Shown here: piece by piece, positions 48,073-59,695 of the stretch
Numbering within the stretch: position 1 is the stretch's first letter
Layout: each line of letters begins with the position of its first letter
NCBI GenBank assembly: GCA_027405735.1
Contig: JAPEHQ010000009.1
Span: forward strand, 682,001 to 746,000
DNA from: Mucor racemosus
Lineage: Eukaryota; Mucoromycota; Mucoromycetes; Mucorales; Mucoraceae
Length of the DNA stretch: 64,000 bases
Direction: 5' to 3'
The notes under the pieces: generated by a model
What the model was told of the DNA's origin: nothing
Seen by the model: only the letters and a program-made list of their open reading frames with translations
Database searches by the model: none
Made by a program: the position numbers and the translations under genes

Positions 48073-48813
48073 TCAAGTTAAAATCAATTTGATACAAATT
48101 AGATCTTTTGGCGTAATTGTTCGAGGTTTAACATACTTGCCCTGAACTTTTTTCCTGTAATTGTAAGCTTGAAGCTTTTTTTGGCAGGAAAAAGTAAAGA
48201 GATTTTCTGCCTTTAGAAGCACTATATTCAAATAACTTGGTTCTGCATCAAATTGTATATATTCTGGCATTGCTTGAAGTTAATTTCGATATCATTTGGA
48301 TTTGTCGTATGAGTAAAATGATTTTTCTTTACGTTTTCTAATTTTGCATTTTGTAACAGATTGAGAAATTATAGCAGCTGTAAACACTATTATTTATTTT
48401 ATTTTCATCTGTTTGAATATCATGATAGCTATAGTTTTTATATACGATTAATGAAGCTTGAGACTGTTGCAATCGCTGTTTGAAGGTTGGCCATAAAGCC
48501 ATTAGAATGTTGAGTAATTCAACAATATAAAACGACGATGGTGCTTTTTGTATAGCAGCTTTTATACTGCAATGGCCTCAATGGTGTAGAAATTAATCAT
48601 TCGTCAGATTAAATACTCAACGGTTTATGATTTCCCATCCTTCGACGTAAGCATGAGGCCAAGACATTGCCTAATTAGACAAGGATAAATGTTGAATACA
48701 CGTGTAATTCTGCCTTCGAATTGATTATCAATGATTTTATTCACTAAACCTTCCTTTGTCAACAAAAAAGAGATAGGAAATGGAGTCTCAATACTACTCA
48801 AAATTTGAATCAT
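48073..48813 (-). pseudogene. Possible decayed multi-exon gene
   Basis: Three protein-like blocks follow each other on minus. The first (48,813-48,625) is MIQILSSIETPFPISFLLTK and about 40 more codons. The second (about 48,560-48,340) contains KAPSSFYIVELLNILMALWP and FKQRLQQSQASLIVYKN. The third (48,270-48,073) starts MPEYIQFDAEPSYLNIVLLK. No convincing donor and acceptor pairs join them without stops, so it is read as a remnant or an unresolved gene. No family is recognised. Confidence 0.3.
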
Positions 48814-50169
48814 TTTGATATTGCTAATTATAATACAAAAAGGATTAGATTGAATCAGTATTTTCTTTCAATTGTTTTTGCAATCAAATCAACCTCATTT
48901 TTTCCCGTTTTGTAATATGTATTATATTGGTTAACAATTACCCTTTTAATGAGTATTTTATTTTGAGTAACATTTTATATCAAACTTGAGAGCAATTTGT
49001 TGTATTGAACAGGAAATTAAGTCTAATTATTTCATGTTCCAATCAATAGCACATTTGACTCGATCATAAATTTCACAGAAAAAAAGAAAGCGGATCACAT
49101 CATTTTTACCACCCAACGTTTTGATGTGAAATTACACTTGGGATAGAAGACAAAAATGATACAAAGGAGTTAGGGCGGGGAGGAGATTTTTTCATGTATT
49201 TTTAGCTTGTAGATTTCTGTTATTTCTGGTATTATTTCATAAAGCGCTCATACACACACAAACACGCTGAAAGCCATGCAAAATAGATAGAATACTCTAT
49301 TATATAGAGTTAAGATGCTTCAATAGGAGATCGTAATGTGTATAACATTTTTTTTTTTTTTTTAATATATAAAAGACATGCATCAATCAGTTTCTATAGA
49401 AAGGGTACATGAATATGTTTTTCTACTGAATAGATATAATAACACCAAAATAAGCCAATTTCTGTAATTGTCTACCATGTGTCAAATAATCAAATATATG
49501 ATTATAGCGCTCACAGGTTTAATTAGTGGATTGTTTTGTGTTGCAATGTGCTACAATAAGGGGTTTTTTTTCTACCTAATGCACAGACGTTTCAAGTCGA
49601 AATAGTAATGTCAACTATGGCATCGATTTTATGTATTTCTAAGGAAATATCTCGAATTTGCAATGAGAAAGATACTATAATCTCGGAATGGCTCTAGTTA
49701 ATGTGCAATTATTCTAGGTTTCCGGTTTGAAAGAGATAATTAAGCGACGTGGTGTATTAATTTGAACATTTTAATTGAAATGCTGGCTTTCTTCTACACA
49801 TATGTTTTAATCGAAAAAGAAGCTGTTGGGCCAAAAGCATATCTGACACTCCCATTTTTTTTGTTTCATCCCAAAAACAACAAAATCAACAACGATTAAA
49901 CTTCACGAAAAGAAACAGGGCAACAAGGACAGCACAATATTGCATTTTCTTTTGTCTGTGTTAGCAATTATTCAGTTGTAAATATTTTCATTTGACTATA
50001 ACATTACACCAGACTTTAACTTTCTAACACGAGGGAAATTTTTATATCCGTTTGAAAAAATATCATGGTTTTAAAATAGATTTTTGTGTTTTTCTAGTAT
50101 AAATATCAAATTAATTTATTATTGAAATTCTTCATCTCTCTCTCCCTTCCAGTCTTTTATATATAAACA
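48814..50169. other. Intergenic region upstream of the KRE9-like gene
   Basis: 1.36 kb, AT-rich, with a T-run at about 49,348-49,365. A CT-rich leader (CATCTCTCTCTCCCTTCC) sits at about 50,131-50,152 just before the start codon, typical of strong fungal promoters. Confidence 0.45.
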
Positions 50170-50860
50170 ATGAAGTTCTCATCTATCGCTATTGCTGCTT
50201 TGACCACTGCTGTTGCATCTGTCTCTGCCAACTTTAACGTAAATATTTTTGCATTGACATGACTGTAATTCGAATTCAATTGACATGTTCTCTCTAATAG
50301 ATTTCTGAACCTTGGGCACAAACCACTTGGGTAAGTTTTTTTGTTATAAATATCATTACAATACAAAACTCTAATCAATATTATAGACTGCTGGTCAAGT
50401 TGGTACCATTGCATGGGCTGCTTCCGCTGACATTGCTCAATCTTACTGTGAAATTCACTTGTTGACTGGTGATGCCACTGCTGCCACGTAAGTATATTTA
50501 TTACTACATTGACTTCCATTGGAAATACTAAATCCCTTGATATAGTTTTGTTACTAACTTAACCGCTAACGGTAACTTGGTTCCCTGTAACTATACCAAG
50601 GCTAACGTAAGCTTTAAATGATCATATGAAATATCTGAATTTTTGATACTAAATGTATGCGCAATCAATAGGTTCACCCCCTTCCTGATTATGCTTCTGG
50701 TCAATACTTTATTCGTATTGGTCCCAATGGCGTTGTTAATGATCAATATGCTTACTCTGGTTACTTTCCCTATGTTGGTAACGGTACTGCCCTCCCTGAT
50801 GGTGAAACTGCCGCTACCGCTGCTACCACTGCTGCCGCTGCCGCCAACACAGTATTGTAG
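50170..50860 (+). CDS. Secreted KRE9/KNH1-type cell-wall protein
   Basis: Five exons (50170-50238, 50301-50330, 50387-50487, 50546-50606, 50672-50860) give 149 aa. A signal peptide MKFSSIAIAALTTAVASVSA is followed by a domain fitting the Kre9/KNH1 (Ser-Thr-rich, beta-sandwich) family: ISEPWAQTTWTAGQVGTIAW, then YCEIHLLTGD and YASGQYFIRIG. There are two cysteines (SYCE, VPCN), possibly a disulfide, NLT and NYT sequons and an Ala/Thr-rich C-terminus without a clear GPI signal. The family is linked to beta-1,6-glucan or wall assembly in yeasts. Codons favour C- and T-ending forms (GCC, ACC, GGT, AAC), unlike its neighbours, suggesting high expression. Its second exon is only 30 nt. Confidence 0.87.
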
Positions 50861-51614
50861 ATTCTTATCAATATTCTTCTCCGTCCAACAACACATCAGT
50901 TTTTTTTTCACAATTGTACAAATTACTACTTTCTATACACTTTTACAACATTAGATAGTTTACATCCATAAACGTTCTATATCTCCTATGATATGTTACT
51001 ACAACGACCAGATAATAAATATTTGGTTTGAACTTTCAAACCAAACATAGATTATGTGCATGAAGGCATTATTATGATGTTGATTCGTGATCAATATAAA
51101 GCATTATCATTGCTATAATAGAAGGAAAAAAGTATATGATTCTACCTACTATCTGAGTTTGTCATTTAACACTTTCCTGATCTTTCAAGAATTTTATTGC
51201 AACCTACGAAAACGTTATCACATCTTGAAAACATAGAGACACTGCTGTGTCATGTCATGTTTGACAGAGAAATTTTATTTTTTGTAAAACGGGCTTTTAA
51301 GGTTCTAATTAGAGACAAAAAAAAGTTTGGCTTTAGTTGCATTGTTCAAATTGTGTCGATGAATATTCCTAAATTTAAAGGATTTTCATGGAAACTACAA
51401 GAGCATTATAAATGTAACTAGTAGTTTAACATGCTAAGTACAAGATACAATTCTAGTTTTTAGAAAACCTACATTCAAAAATTATATACAGTTTCTTGAA
51501 AATATTGACAAAATAAGAAAAGCCAAAAATGTCAACGAGTTATTCAATTTTTAATGCAATAAAAAAAGAGCTAATAATATATATATATATATATATATTG
51601 ATCTATACAAGAAA
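50861..51614. other. Intergenic region
   Basis: 754 bp between convergent genes. A (TA)n run lies at 51,577-51,598. A 74-codon ORF at 51,197 has no similarity recognised and is not called. Confidence 0.45.
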
Positions 51615-54016
51615 TTACTGGTCATTCGTAGTTTCATGTTTTGTGTATTTAACTGAAACTTTTTCAAGTTCTTTTGTAATATTCGCTAAATATCTCGACT
51701 TGATAATTTCTTCATCAGTCCAACCAGTAAATCCATCAGGCGCATATTCATCTTCATCATCCTCACTTTCAAACTCATCAGTAGATTCATAATTGACACT
51801 AGATTCGCTTGAAGACTCTGCTTCCACACAGCTACTACGGCGACGATTTCCAGCATTACCACTGCCTCCTAAACGATAACGATCTCTGCCAGAATCATCA
51901 TCATAAAACATACCAAATACTTCATCTTGCATATCTGCAGAGGAAGATGAAGTAACAGAAGATGATGATGATGGTTTACGATTGTTGTTATTGTTATGAT
52001 GGGGAGGCGATTGTTGTTGGTGAGTCGTAAATTGAAGGGAGGAAGGTGCAGGAGGTGATTGTGTTCCAGAGCGAGAAAGAGGATTAAAGCCAGTAGCTCT
52101 GGGTGATTGAGAGAGTTGCTGGCTACTGTTGGTACGACTAGCTGAGGAAAGATTTTTGCCATGATTGCTACTACTACTACGTACAGGATGTGATTCAACC
52201 ACAGCAAATGATTTTTGACGTTCACGTTTGTTCCAATGAAGGCAATTTTGAAGAGAATTAAACCAATCTGTAGCTTGATCTTCCTTACAAACAGTTGGGA
52301 AAGGATATCTTGATGCTGTTACTTTGATATGATCACCCTCTATTATAAAAGATATTATTAATATCAATGTATAAAATAGATGGTTTTATACCTAACTTAC
52401 GTTTAAGTTCTACTCTTCCACGTCCATCAAAACTAGCCCATGCAGTATTTCTAGAATTAAAAGGAACACAAATACGCAATTCCATTGAATCAGGTACCAA
52501 TGTAGGACGGAATGATAAGGTATGAGGACAAATGGGCGTAATAAGTAGAGCATGAATATCAGGATGTGTAAGCGAACCACCAGCAGAAAGCTAACGAATA
52601 ATTAGTAAGCAATTTTTTTACACACACAACCTATAAACCGGGTATATTTTACCGAATATGCTGTACTTCCAGTAGGTGTAGAGATGGCTAAACCATCAGC
52701 TTGCACAGTTGTTAAATGCTTATCATCTCCAAATAATTCCAACAAACTAACATACGGACTAGGCCCTCTATCAACAACTAAATCATTGATTACATGATAC
52801 TTTTCTACAGGAATTGTTGTAAAACAAGGAACTTGACGTTCTTCTCCAATAGGTATATTAGGCTGCTGCTGCTGCTGCTGCTGCTGATGCTGTTGTTGTT
52901 GTTGTTGTTGCTGTAAATCATCCTCTATATTTCTCCATCCTTCTCTCTCTTCTTCATCTTCTTCAACATCATCGCCATCAACTTCGCCAAATTTCTTCAT
53001 TTTGCCTTTAAGATTAGCAGCCTGTTGGTGTTGTCTTTGCTTTTTCAATTCTTGACACCAACCACCTACAGTGAATTTTCCAGTAACAGGATCCCTCACT
53101 ACATTTCTTAATTGCACAGATTTGGCTTCTTCAGGGGATTTGCAATCAGGATGAGGTACACGACGATATACTGTACATGTCAAACGGCCCCTTAAATTAA
53201 TCCGAACACCTCTTTCCATGGCATTGTGTAAATGTTGTTTATATCGATCGAAATCAAAGGGAGTCAAAAAGCCAAGTGAACCTAAGTGGAATGGAATAAC
53301 TGGAGGAATGTAGTTTTGAAATAACCACGAAGAAAACAAAACTGTGCCATCTCCACCAAGCTATATTGGAGAGAATTTAGAGGTCATTATATCATATAAT
53401 CATTACACACACACACATACAGTAATTATAAAATCAAATGATTTGGGTTGTAAAGCACATAATTCAGGTGTCCAAAATTTAAGCTTTTCACAAGCAATAG
53501 GATGATTTCTAATAATCTTATCGTATTTAAAACGTTTGGAGTTTTTCAATTTCTCATCAACATAACTGTCAATTCGTTGGTTAATTACAATGACAAATCC
53601 TTCAATGTATTTTCTTGTAAAACAACTTACCAAGTAATACCACTTTCTGACTCATAACGAGGCGTTTCAACCAAATACAAGGCCATGTCTCTGGTCATGC
53701 CAATAAGAGAACAATCTCCTGGCTTTGTGATAATCATCACTGATTTTGGATTTTCCCATTTTACACGAGTTCTACCTGATAGAGTATACACAAAATGTTA
53801 AACAAGCCCAATTTTATCTACTTGATTCTCAACGTTACCCATCTTTTTAGCTACTTCTCTAACAGCATCTGCAGTATCCGTCAAATAAGAAGTATGTTGA
53901 GCTCTTGGAATAGTCTTTACAGCACTATACTTTCTTCCTCCCGGGGAAGTATTTTGTGCCAAAGCAGTCAAAGCATCTGTTAAAGCCGAACAAGGTATAT
54001 TGGACATTGGTTCCAT
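51615..54016 (-). CDS. NAD(H) kinase with polyQ insert and long Ser-rich tail
   Basis: Six exons (54016-53839, 53775-53631, 53565-53421, 53360-52653, 52590-52401, 52339-51615) give 696 aa. The enzyme phosphorylates NAD+ (or NADH) to NADP(H). Conserved marks are GGDGT at 158-162, FHLGSLGFLTPFDF, DGLAISTPTGSTAYSLSAGG across an exon join at 392/393, and the end of the fold SFDGRGRVELKQGDHI. Between them is an insert of about 85 residues, acidic then poly-Gln (QQQQQQQQHQQQQQQQQ). After the kinase fold comes a tail of about 220 residues rich in Ser, Asn and acidic clusters, ending in a helical segment (TDEEIIKSRYLANITKELEK). Typical family length is 400-550, so both additions are extra. No presequence is seen, so it is probably cytosolic. 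Confidence 0.93.
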
Positions 54017-55670
54017 AATGAAAGAGAATTACAAAGAAAAGGAAAGAGATAAGATGGAAAAAAAACAGTCGGAAATACCGTATTGTACCGTAGCAGTAAA
54101 ATGCCTGTATATAATTTGAAACTTTTTTTTTTTCATTAATCTTATGGCAATACACACACACACGCACACACACTCACTTACTCACTACAGCTCCCCTTCC
54201 CTCTCGAAACGTCACATTGTTATGTGAAACCATGAAACATACCTTAAAACAAATATTTATACATCGAAATCTATAAATCGCAGTATCCTAATATTTACAT
54301 TACTTGATAGCCCCGAATTTTCTTTACCACTTGCTCGGAGCAATAGCTTCAAAATGAATTATAACTCAAGTAATCTCGTTAATAAGAGTGATTAACATTT
54401 TCTGTATAGATTAAATTACGTAATGAGTCGTCTCTGAAACTATTGACTCCGCATTGATTGAATTGAGGAGCATCGTTATTGCTAATGAATGAGGCGCTTG
54501 TTAACAACATCAGCGCAAGCAATTTCAATGAGCAATATGATTTAGCTGTACTTTGATGTATTTGGTGTCTTTCATGAAGCTTTGAATGCTAAAGGGTATA
54601 TGATAAAACTGAAAATTTGCAAACTGAATAGTAATTTATCATTTGATGTTCAATGACATTTAGGGTTTAACAGCTACTGCTACAGTCATGGTGAACTATT
54701 TACGATTATGGTTACTATACACGTATGCAATTTTACCCATATTTGTTTATTTGGGTGCTACAAACTGATTCTATACCGATAATAATAACAATTACGTTTG
54801 TTGCAGTAATCCGAAATTTAACCTTTGACGAAAAATTGCTAAGAGTAGTCTTTTTTTTTTTTTTTTAGAAAAAGTATATGCACATATGCATCATCTTGTA
54901 ATTCCCTCTTTTTACGCCTCATGTAGATATTTATAGATCTGATTTACTCGTTTTCTAAGAAGAACTGGATGATCTACTAATGCAGATTATCATTCAAAGC
55001 CTCACTTTTTTGATAAAAATTTTCGAGTACAATCAAATCTCTCTACATTTGTGTGTTCTAAGCGTTGCCACTTTGATGGCCTTTTCTTAAAAGAGTCCTT
55101 TGATTATTACATTATAGGATGATAGTGTCCTGAATTTACGAAAAATCGCCAAAATCAGCTATAAAACAGCAAATTTAAAGAGTTTTTTCTATCATTTTAA
55201 ACAATTTTTAAAAACCCAAAATGTGATAAAACCATTTCTCAAATTTTGTATTAGCTTCCTATATTTTTTTCTCGATTTTTTTTTGGGTCATGAAAAATTA
55301 TCCAAATCGAGCCTCAAAACCCTTACAGATACACGTCCAAATCGCTTCAAATCGCTAAATTTAAATTTAAACCTTAAAATCGGCACTTTTTTATATGGTA
55401 TTTCTAACTCAGAAATGACCAGAATTTTCTCTAGTTTCACGTCAAATGGTTTGTTTTGATATACATTATTAAGAAACACGACTTTTTGTAGAAAAACTGG
55501 TTTTTTTATTATCGCAATTTCTGAGAAACTTTTAGTGTAAATTTCTCTGGTAAATGGTATTGTTAGATGCGCAATCAAAAGAAGTACAAATAACAATTAA
55601 TGTGTATTGCATGTTTTTTATGCTACTTTTTGAGTAATTTACAGAAAAGTGTAAAGATTTTCAAAATCAT
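54017..55670. other. Intergenic region upstream of NAD kinase
   Basis: Contains an (AC)n run at about 54,152-54,172 and T-runs near 54,122 and 54,851. At 55,223-55,596 both strands carry open but unrecognised frames (78 and 102 codons), perhaps an old repeat. No gene is called. Confidence 0.45.
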
Positions 55671-56104
55671 TTTTAGGGTGTACCGTAGTGGGTATACATT
55701 ATTTTTTATTTAACGATTGGCTTAATATTTATAAAACTCCTACGTAACGTGTATAAAGCAAAGTGTAATCAAACAAGGAAAAGGGACTAAGAGGCCAATC
55801 GAGTGGGCTCGAAGAGTTGAAGAATTTATCCGGAGTTCCTAACAGCGTACCCACCGGGGAATACGCCGAAGAGTGCGAGATTGGGAAAGTTAGTTCGACC
55901 GGAGAGGGCTGCGTCCAGAGCAGAGCACATGATGCGGCTTCATTGTCATCGCAGTACGTCTGATAAACAACTAAACACCAAAACGGGAAAGACAGTATCC
56001 ACACACTGCATACCAAAATTCTTGCTTCCAACGAGGTTCGAACAGAGGATCTTACGTTTGGCAAACGTATTTTCTACCATTCAGCCCAACCACCAGGGGC
56101 AGGC
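55671..56104 (-). mobile_element. tRNA-derived SINE
   Basis: 434 bp flanked by an exact 16-bp direct repeat AGATTTTCAAAATCAT (55,655-55,670 and 56,105-56,120). On minus the head is tRNA-like. It has an A-box-like TGGGCTGAATGG (56,088-56,077), an anticodon arm with a 5-bp stem around TTGCCAA (56,069-56,053; Gly GCC by position) and a B-box-like TGTTCGAACC (56,044-56,035). The acceptor and T stems do not pair, so it is not a working tRNA. A body of about 340 bp, richer in G+C than the surroundings, follows and ends CACCCTAAAA before the repeat. Internal pol III boxes plus a long target duplication fit a SINE. Part of the duplicated 16-mer is itself palindromic, a caveat. Confidence 0.75.
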
Positions 56105-57834
56105 AGATTTTCAAAATCATGCCCGATTTGAACAAAAATAGATCCGAATTTTCAAGCGGTGTTTAAAATATTTTTTGCGGCCTGCTGCTGTTGCTGCTGC
56201 TGCTGCTCCTCCTACAGGTATTTTGGTCATTTGACACTCCTTTATAAAGTTTTTATGCGTGATTCTAATAACTTGAAAATAGTTAAAAGTATTGATTAGC
56301 ATATAAGGTATACTACCGTGTTATTTTTTTTCAAGTTGCATATAGAAAAAAGTGCCACTCTTCGATTTTTGAAACTAACAGTCTAGACTCATTTACCAAC
56401 CAAAGAAACCGAAAATGTCGGTTATTGACTCCCCCACAAAAAAAAAAAAAGTGTGCGCGCGCATGATAATAAAACTACATATTTCAAAAAGTTAATATAT
56501 GTTGGTAATCACAAAACAGGTTGTATTCCTCAATGTACAACATACTAATTGATGAAATAGAGTTTGCAGTTGGGTTGGGGAATTACTGTTTATAGAAACT
56601 TTACTCAGGTTTTATTCAAATGCATAATCTCTTTTTTTGTATAGATACTTGTTTGCTTAGTGATCCGTGCGCCCCTTTTTCATGGTGTTTGCTGTTTTCA
56701 TTGTGCCATATTACATTATGTGTATGTATGTATTTGATTTATTTATATAAAAGTGCTCCTGAATGCAACATGTGTATATGAGAATTGTGGTTATATTAAT
56801 TTTTTCTGTCGTTGCCATATGTTTATTGAGTTTTAAACTAAGGCTTGGACAATTATACTTGAATCATCTATCTGTGAGAGATTGTTTATATAAATATTTT
56901 GTCGATTTCTATAAGTGAATATACACGTGTTTGCTTGAGAAAGACAGAGAGAAAGGGAACTCGTCTAAATATATAATTTTAAATTATATCATATAATCAT
57001 ATTTCTTGTCTCCTATAATTTTATTTATATAAATATTTTTTTTGAGCTAAAGGATATTAAACAAAAAAAAAAGATATTATGATTTGCGCCGCCCTAAATG
57101 AATACACACCACATCAATGAATGATCAATTAAAACAGATCAAATCATGGCAATTACATGTAGAAACTTTATATATTAAGAAAGATACGAAGGTGTAAAAA
57201 CACATATAAAATTGGAGATATAGAATGGCATTTTTAGAGATTATTCAAGGCGTTTTGTATAGTATTGCATGCTTTTTAGAGATTAAAATGGAGTCTTAAA
57301 ACGTAAATGGAGATCTACAACATTGTTCGTGAATAAAATTCAAATATTTGACAATACACAAACTGAAACGAAGTAAAAAAAAAACCAAGAATTAGTTTGT
57401 TTAGTTGCCTGCATTATATGTAATAATCGACATGCAGAAAAAAAAAGACCCTTTTATTTACTATTTTGAAAGCATATTTTATATAAAAAATATATCATTG
57501 AATGTTTCATCGGCAAAAAGTATGCAATGTAATAGATTATTGGGACAACAACAACGACTATTTTTAACTTTTTTTTTTCTTGGATTAATTAATAATGTAT
57601 TATATATGCACAAAATAGTATTTATTCTTCTCTCTAATATTTCTAATATAGATTGAATAAAAAGGAGCAAGAAGGGAACGAAAATTTATAAGGAGATGAG
57701 AGAGAGAGAGAGAGAGAGAGAGGGAATGAATTATAATTAGACGGTTATTATTATTATTATTATTACTATTATTGAGTTGGGTGATAAAAAGGGAAAACAA
57801 TTACAAAATACTTTTTCTAGGATATTTTTTCATT
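56105..57834. other. Intergenic region with simple repeats
   Basis: Contains an imperfect (CTG)n tract at about 56,180-56,212, (GA)n at about 57,698-57,722 and (ATT)n at about 57,746-57,772. No gene is recognised. Confidence 0.5.
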
Positions 57835-58350
57835 CTAATATGAAAAAAATGCAGTCGATGGTGTTGCTGTTGTAATTGGAACAAGATAATCATTTGAGCA
57901 ATCTTCAATATCATCTTGGATACCATGTTTAACATGATTTGTTGATAATTTTGTAAAGAATAATGGACCACCTGAACAGATATTTGTATTTACAGTCAAT
58001 TTAGGTTTCTTTTTCTTGAGACAATCTGTTGTTGGTGTTTCGATATCAGGACTACTTGCTTCAGAATCACAAGGAGAAGAAGGTATTTCCAATGATAATG
58101 TGGGTTTTGTTGTTGCGGGTATAGTGTTTAAAGCGGGATTAAGTTTATATTGAATTGTTGCTGACGAAGGAAAAGAAGAATAACCACGATCATAATCTAA
58201 TGGTGAATATGTTTCGATAATTACAATATGTTCGATATCAAATCGTACAGTTTTCTGGCATCTTTTTCTTTTGCGAGATATTTGTGGTATTGTTGATGAT
58301 AAACATGATTGGATTGGTAATGCTTCATTATGGTCAAGATTAGTTGTCAT
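57835..58350 (-). CDS. 171-aa protein with a VRFD...ETYSPLDYDR motif
   Basis: Single exon, ATG at 58,348-58,350. The only recognisable part is residues about 27-57: RKRKRCQKTVRFDIEHIVII, then ETYSPLDYDR. Short segments of this form (basic patch, V-R/S-F, then T-Y-S-P..E/D-YDR) recur in otherwise unrelated fungal proteins and resemble the RVxF docking site for protein phosphatase 1, but no function is established here. The rest is low-complexity, rich in Ser, Thr and Pro (SPCDSEASSPDIETP), with a basic KKKKPK patch, a possible nuclear localisation signal. Upstream is a long AT-rich promoter. Confidence 0.65.
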   Translation of the reverse strand: MTTNLDHNEALPIQSCLSSTIPQISRKRKRCQKTVRFDIEHIVIIETYSPLDYDRGYSSFPSSATIQYKLNPALNTIPATTKPTLSLEIPSSPCDSEASSPDIETPTTDCLKKKKPKLTVNTNICSGGPLFFTKLSTNHVKHGIQDDIEDCSNDYLVPITTATPSTAFFSY

Positions 58351-59695
58351 TGTATTATATATTTACAGAAGGAAACAAAGGAAAAAATTATTATAAAAAG
58401 GAAAAGAGAGATGTATAACAATCAAACTTTTTCTGTAAAACAGTAGCATTTATATATAATTTTTTTCGTTATAAACTCAACTTGATTATTATATGATATA
58501 AATAGCATCTTTATTTTTACACTTTTTTTTGATTTATAGAAAAAGAGCTTAGTATAGTTGGTCTCACGTGGCTAAACACACACTTTGTTATCACCAACTT
58601 ACTACTCGACACTTGTAGTAGTCTTCATCATTGAAAGCCAGTTTAAGGCGAACTTGCGTGTAAAAATAGCTTTGCTCTTTTGGTCCAGAACAATGATAAC
58701 AAAAGTCTTTTTTTCTTTTTTCTTTTTATCTTGCTGATGATACAAAGTATGCTATATGATTACCCATAACAATAAATAAAAGGTTTAAATTAGCCGTTGT
58801 TTTAGCAAGTTAATAGTAATTTCTACAAGTTATTAATTGCCAACAAACATCTTGGCATATATGATAGTTTAAGTATTAGTGCTCGGATTTTACCAAATAT
58901 AGAAACATTCTAAGTTACCTTACTTGTCAGTTTTCACCATGATTTTGTGAATTTATCCATATAGTATCACTTTTGTTATCCTTGTAGGTTCTCAAGATCC
59001 TTGAGGTTATCCAGAAGATATAAATGTATAGGCAGACAAAAAGAAAAACATCTAATGTCACAAAAAGGAAACATTTGGTTGATTCTTGATTCTTTTGTCA
59101 TATAAATCCATCTCAATTATATTAAATGTATTTATATATAATAGATTAAACATTTATAGAAACATATAATAAGGGGTGTACTGTAATTATCTGGAATTCA
59201 TTAGGCATCATATTGCTCTCTTTTTCTTTTTCTTTTTCTTTTTCTTTTTCTTTTGTACCCCCAATTTTTTTTTAAAAAAAATTCGTTGTCAAAACTGAAT
59301 CTTTAAAGAGTTTTTAAGTAATTTTTTATTAATGATAACCCTTTTTTGAGACCTGTTAAATGTTTACTTGCATACCAGAATTGAGATGCATTTTTTATTC
59401 TAAAAAAATCCTTAAAATTAATAGATATATCGCTCTTTTTCCAAGAGGTATACGATTTTATGCAAACACATTTAATTCTTTTAGCGTGACATATTTTTGC
59501 CCTGAATGCTAAAATAATAGCTTATTTCCTTTTGTCCAACAGATTGTATCTATTTTTAAGTTTTTTTCTATGGTTGTATCACATACATAAATGTCAATAT
59601 TTTATTTGATGAATAGAAAAGAATGGTCTTTCTTTTTAGGATTAAAAAAAGAAAAGAAAACAATATATACAGTTATGAAAAAAAAAGGAGGAAAA
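58351..59695. other. Intergenic region with (TTTTC)n run
   Basis: 1.35 kb. A pentanucleotide (TTTTC)n run lies at about 59,220-59,255. No gene is recognised. Confidence 0.45.

Noticed and set aside
50643..50954. 103-codon plus ORF and the 106- and 120-codon minus ORFs over the KRE9-like gene
   Set aside because: They cross the introns of a clearly spliced gene and have no family marks.
56025..56104. Possible tRNA-Gly(GCC) gene
   Set aside because: The anticodon arm and both promoter boxes are present, but acceptor and T stems do not pair; the unit belongs to the SINE.
56180..56212. Poly-Ala coding exon in a CTG run
   Set aside because: Imperfect trinucleotide repeat in a short ORF with no other support.
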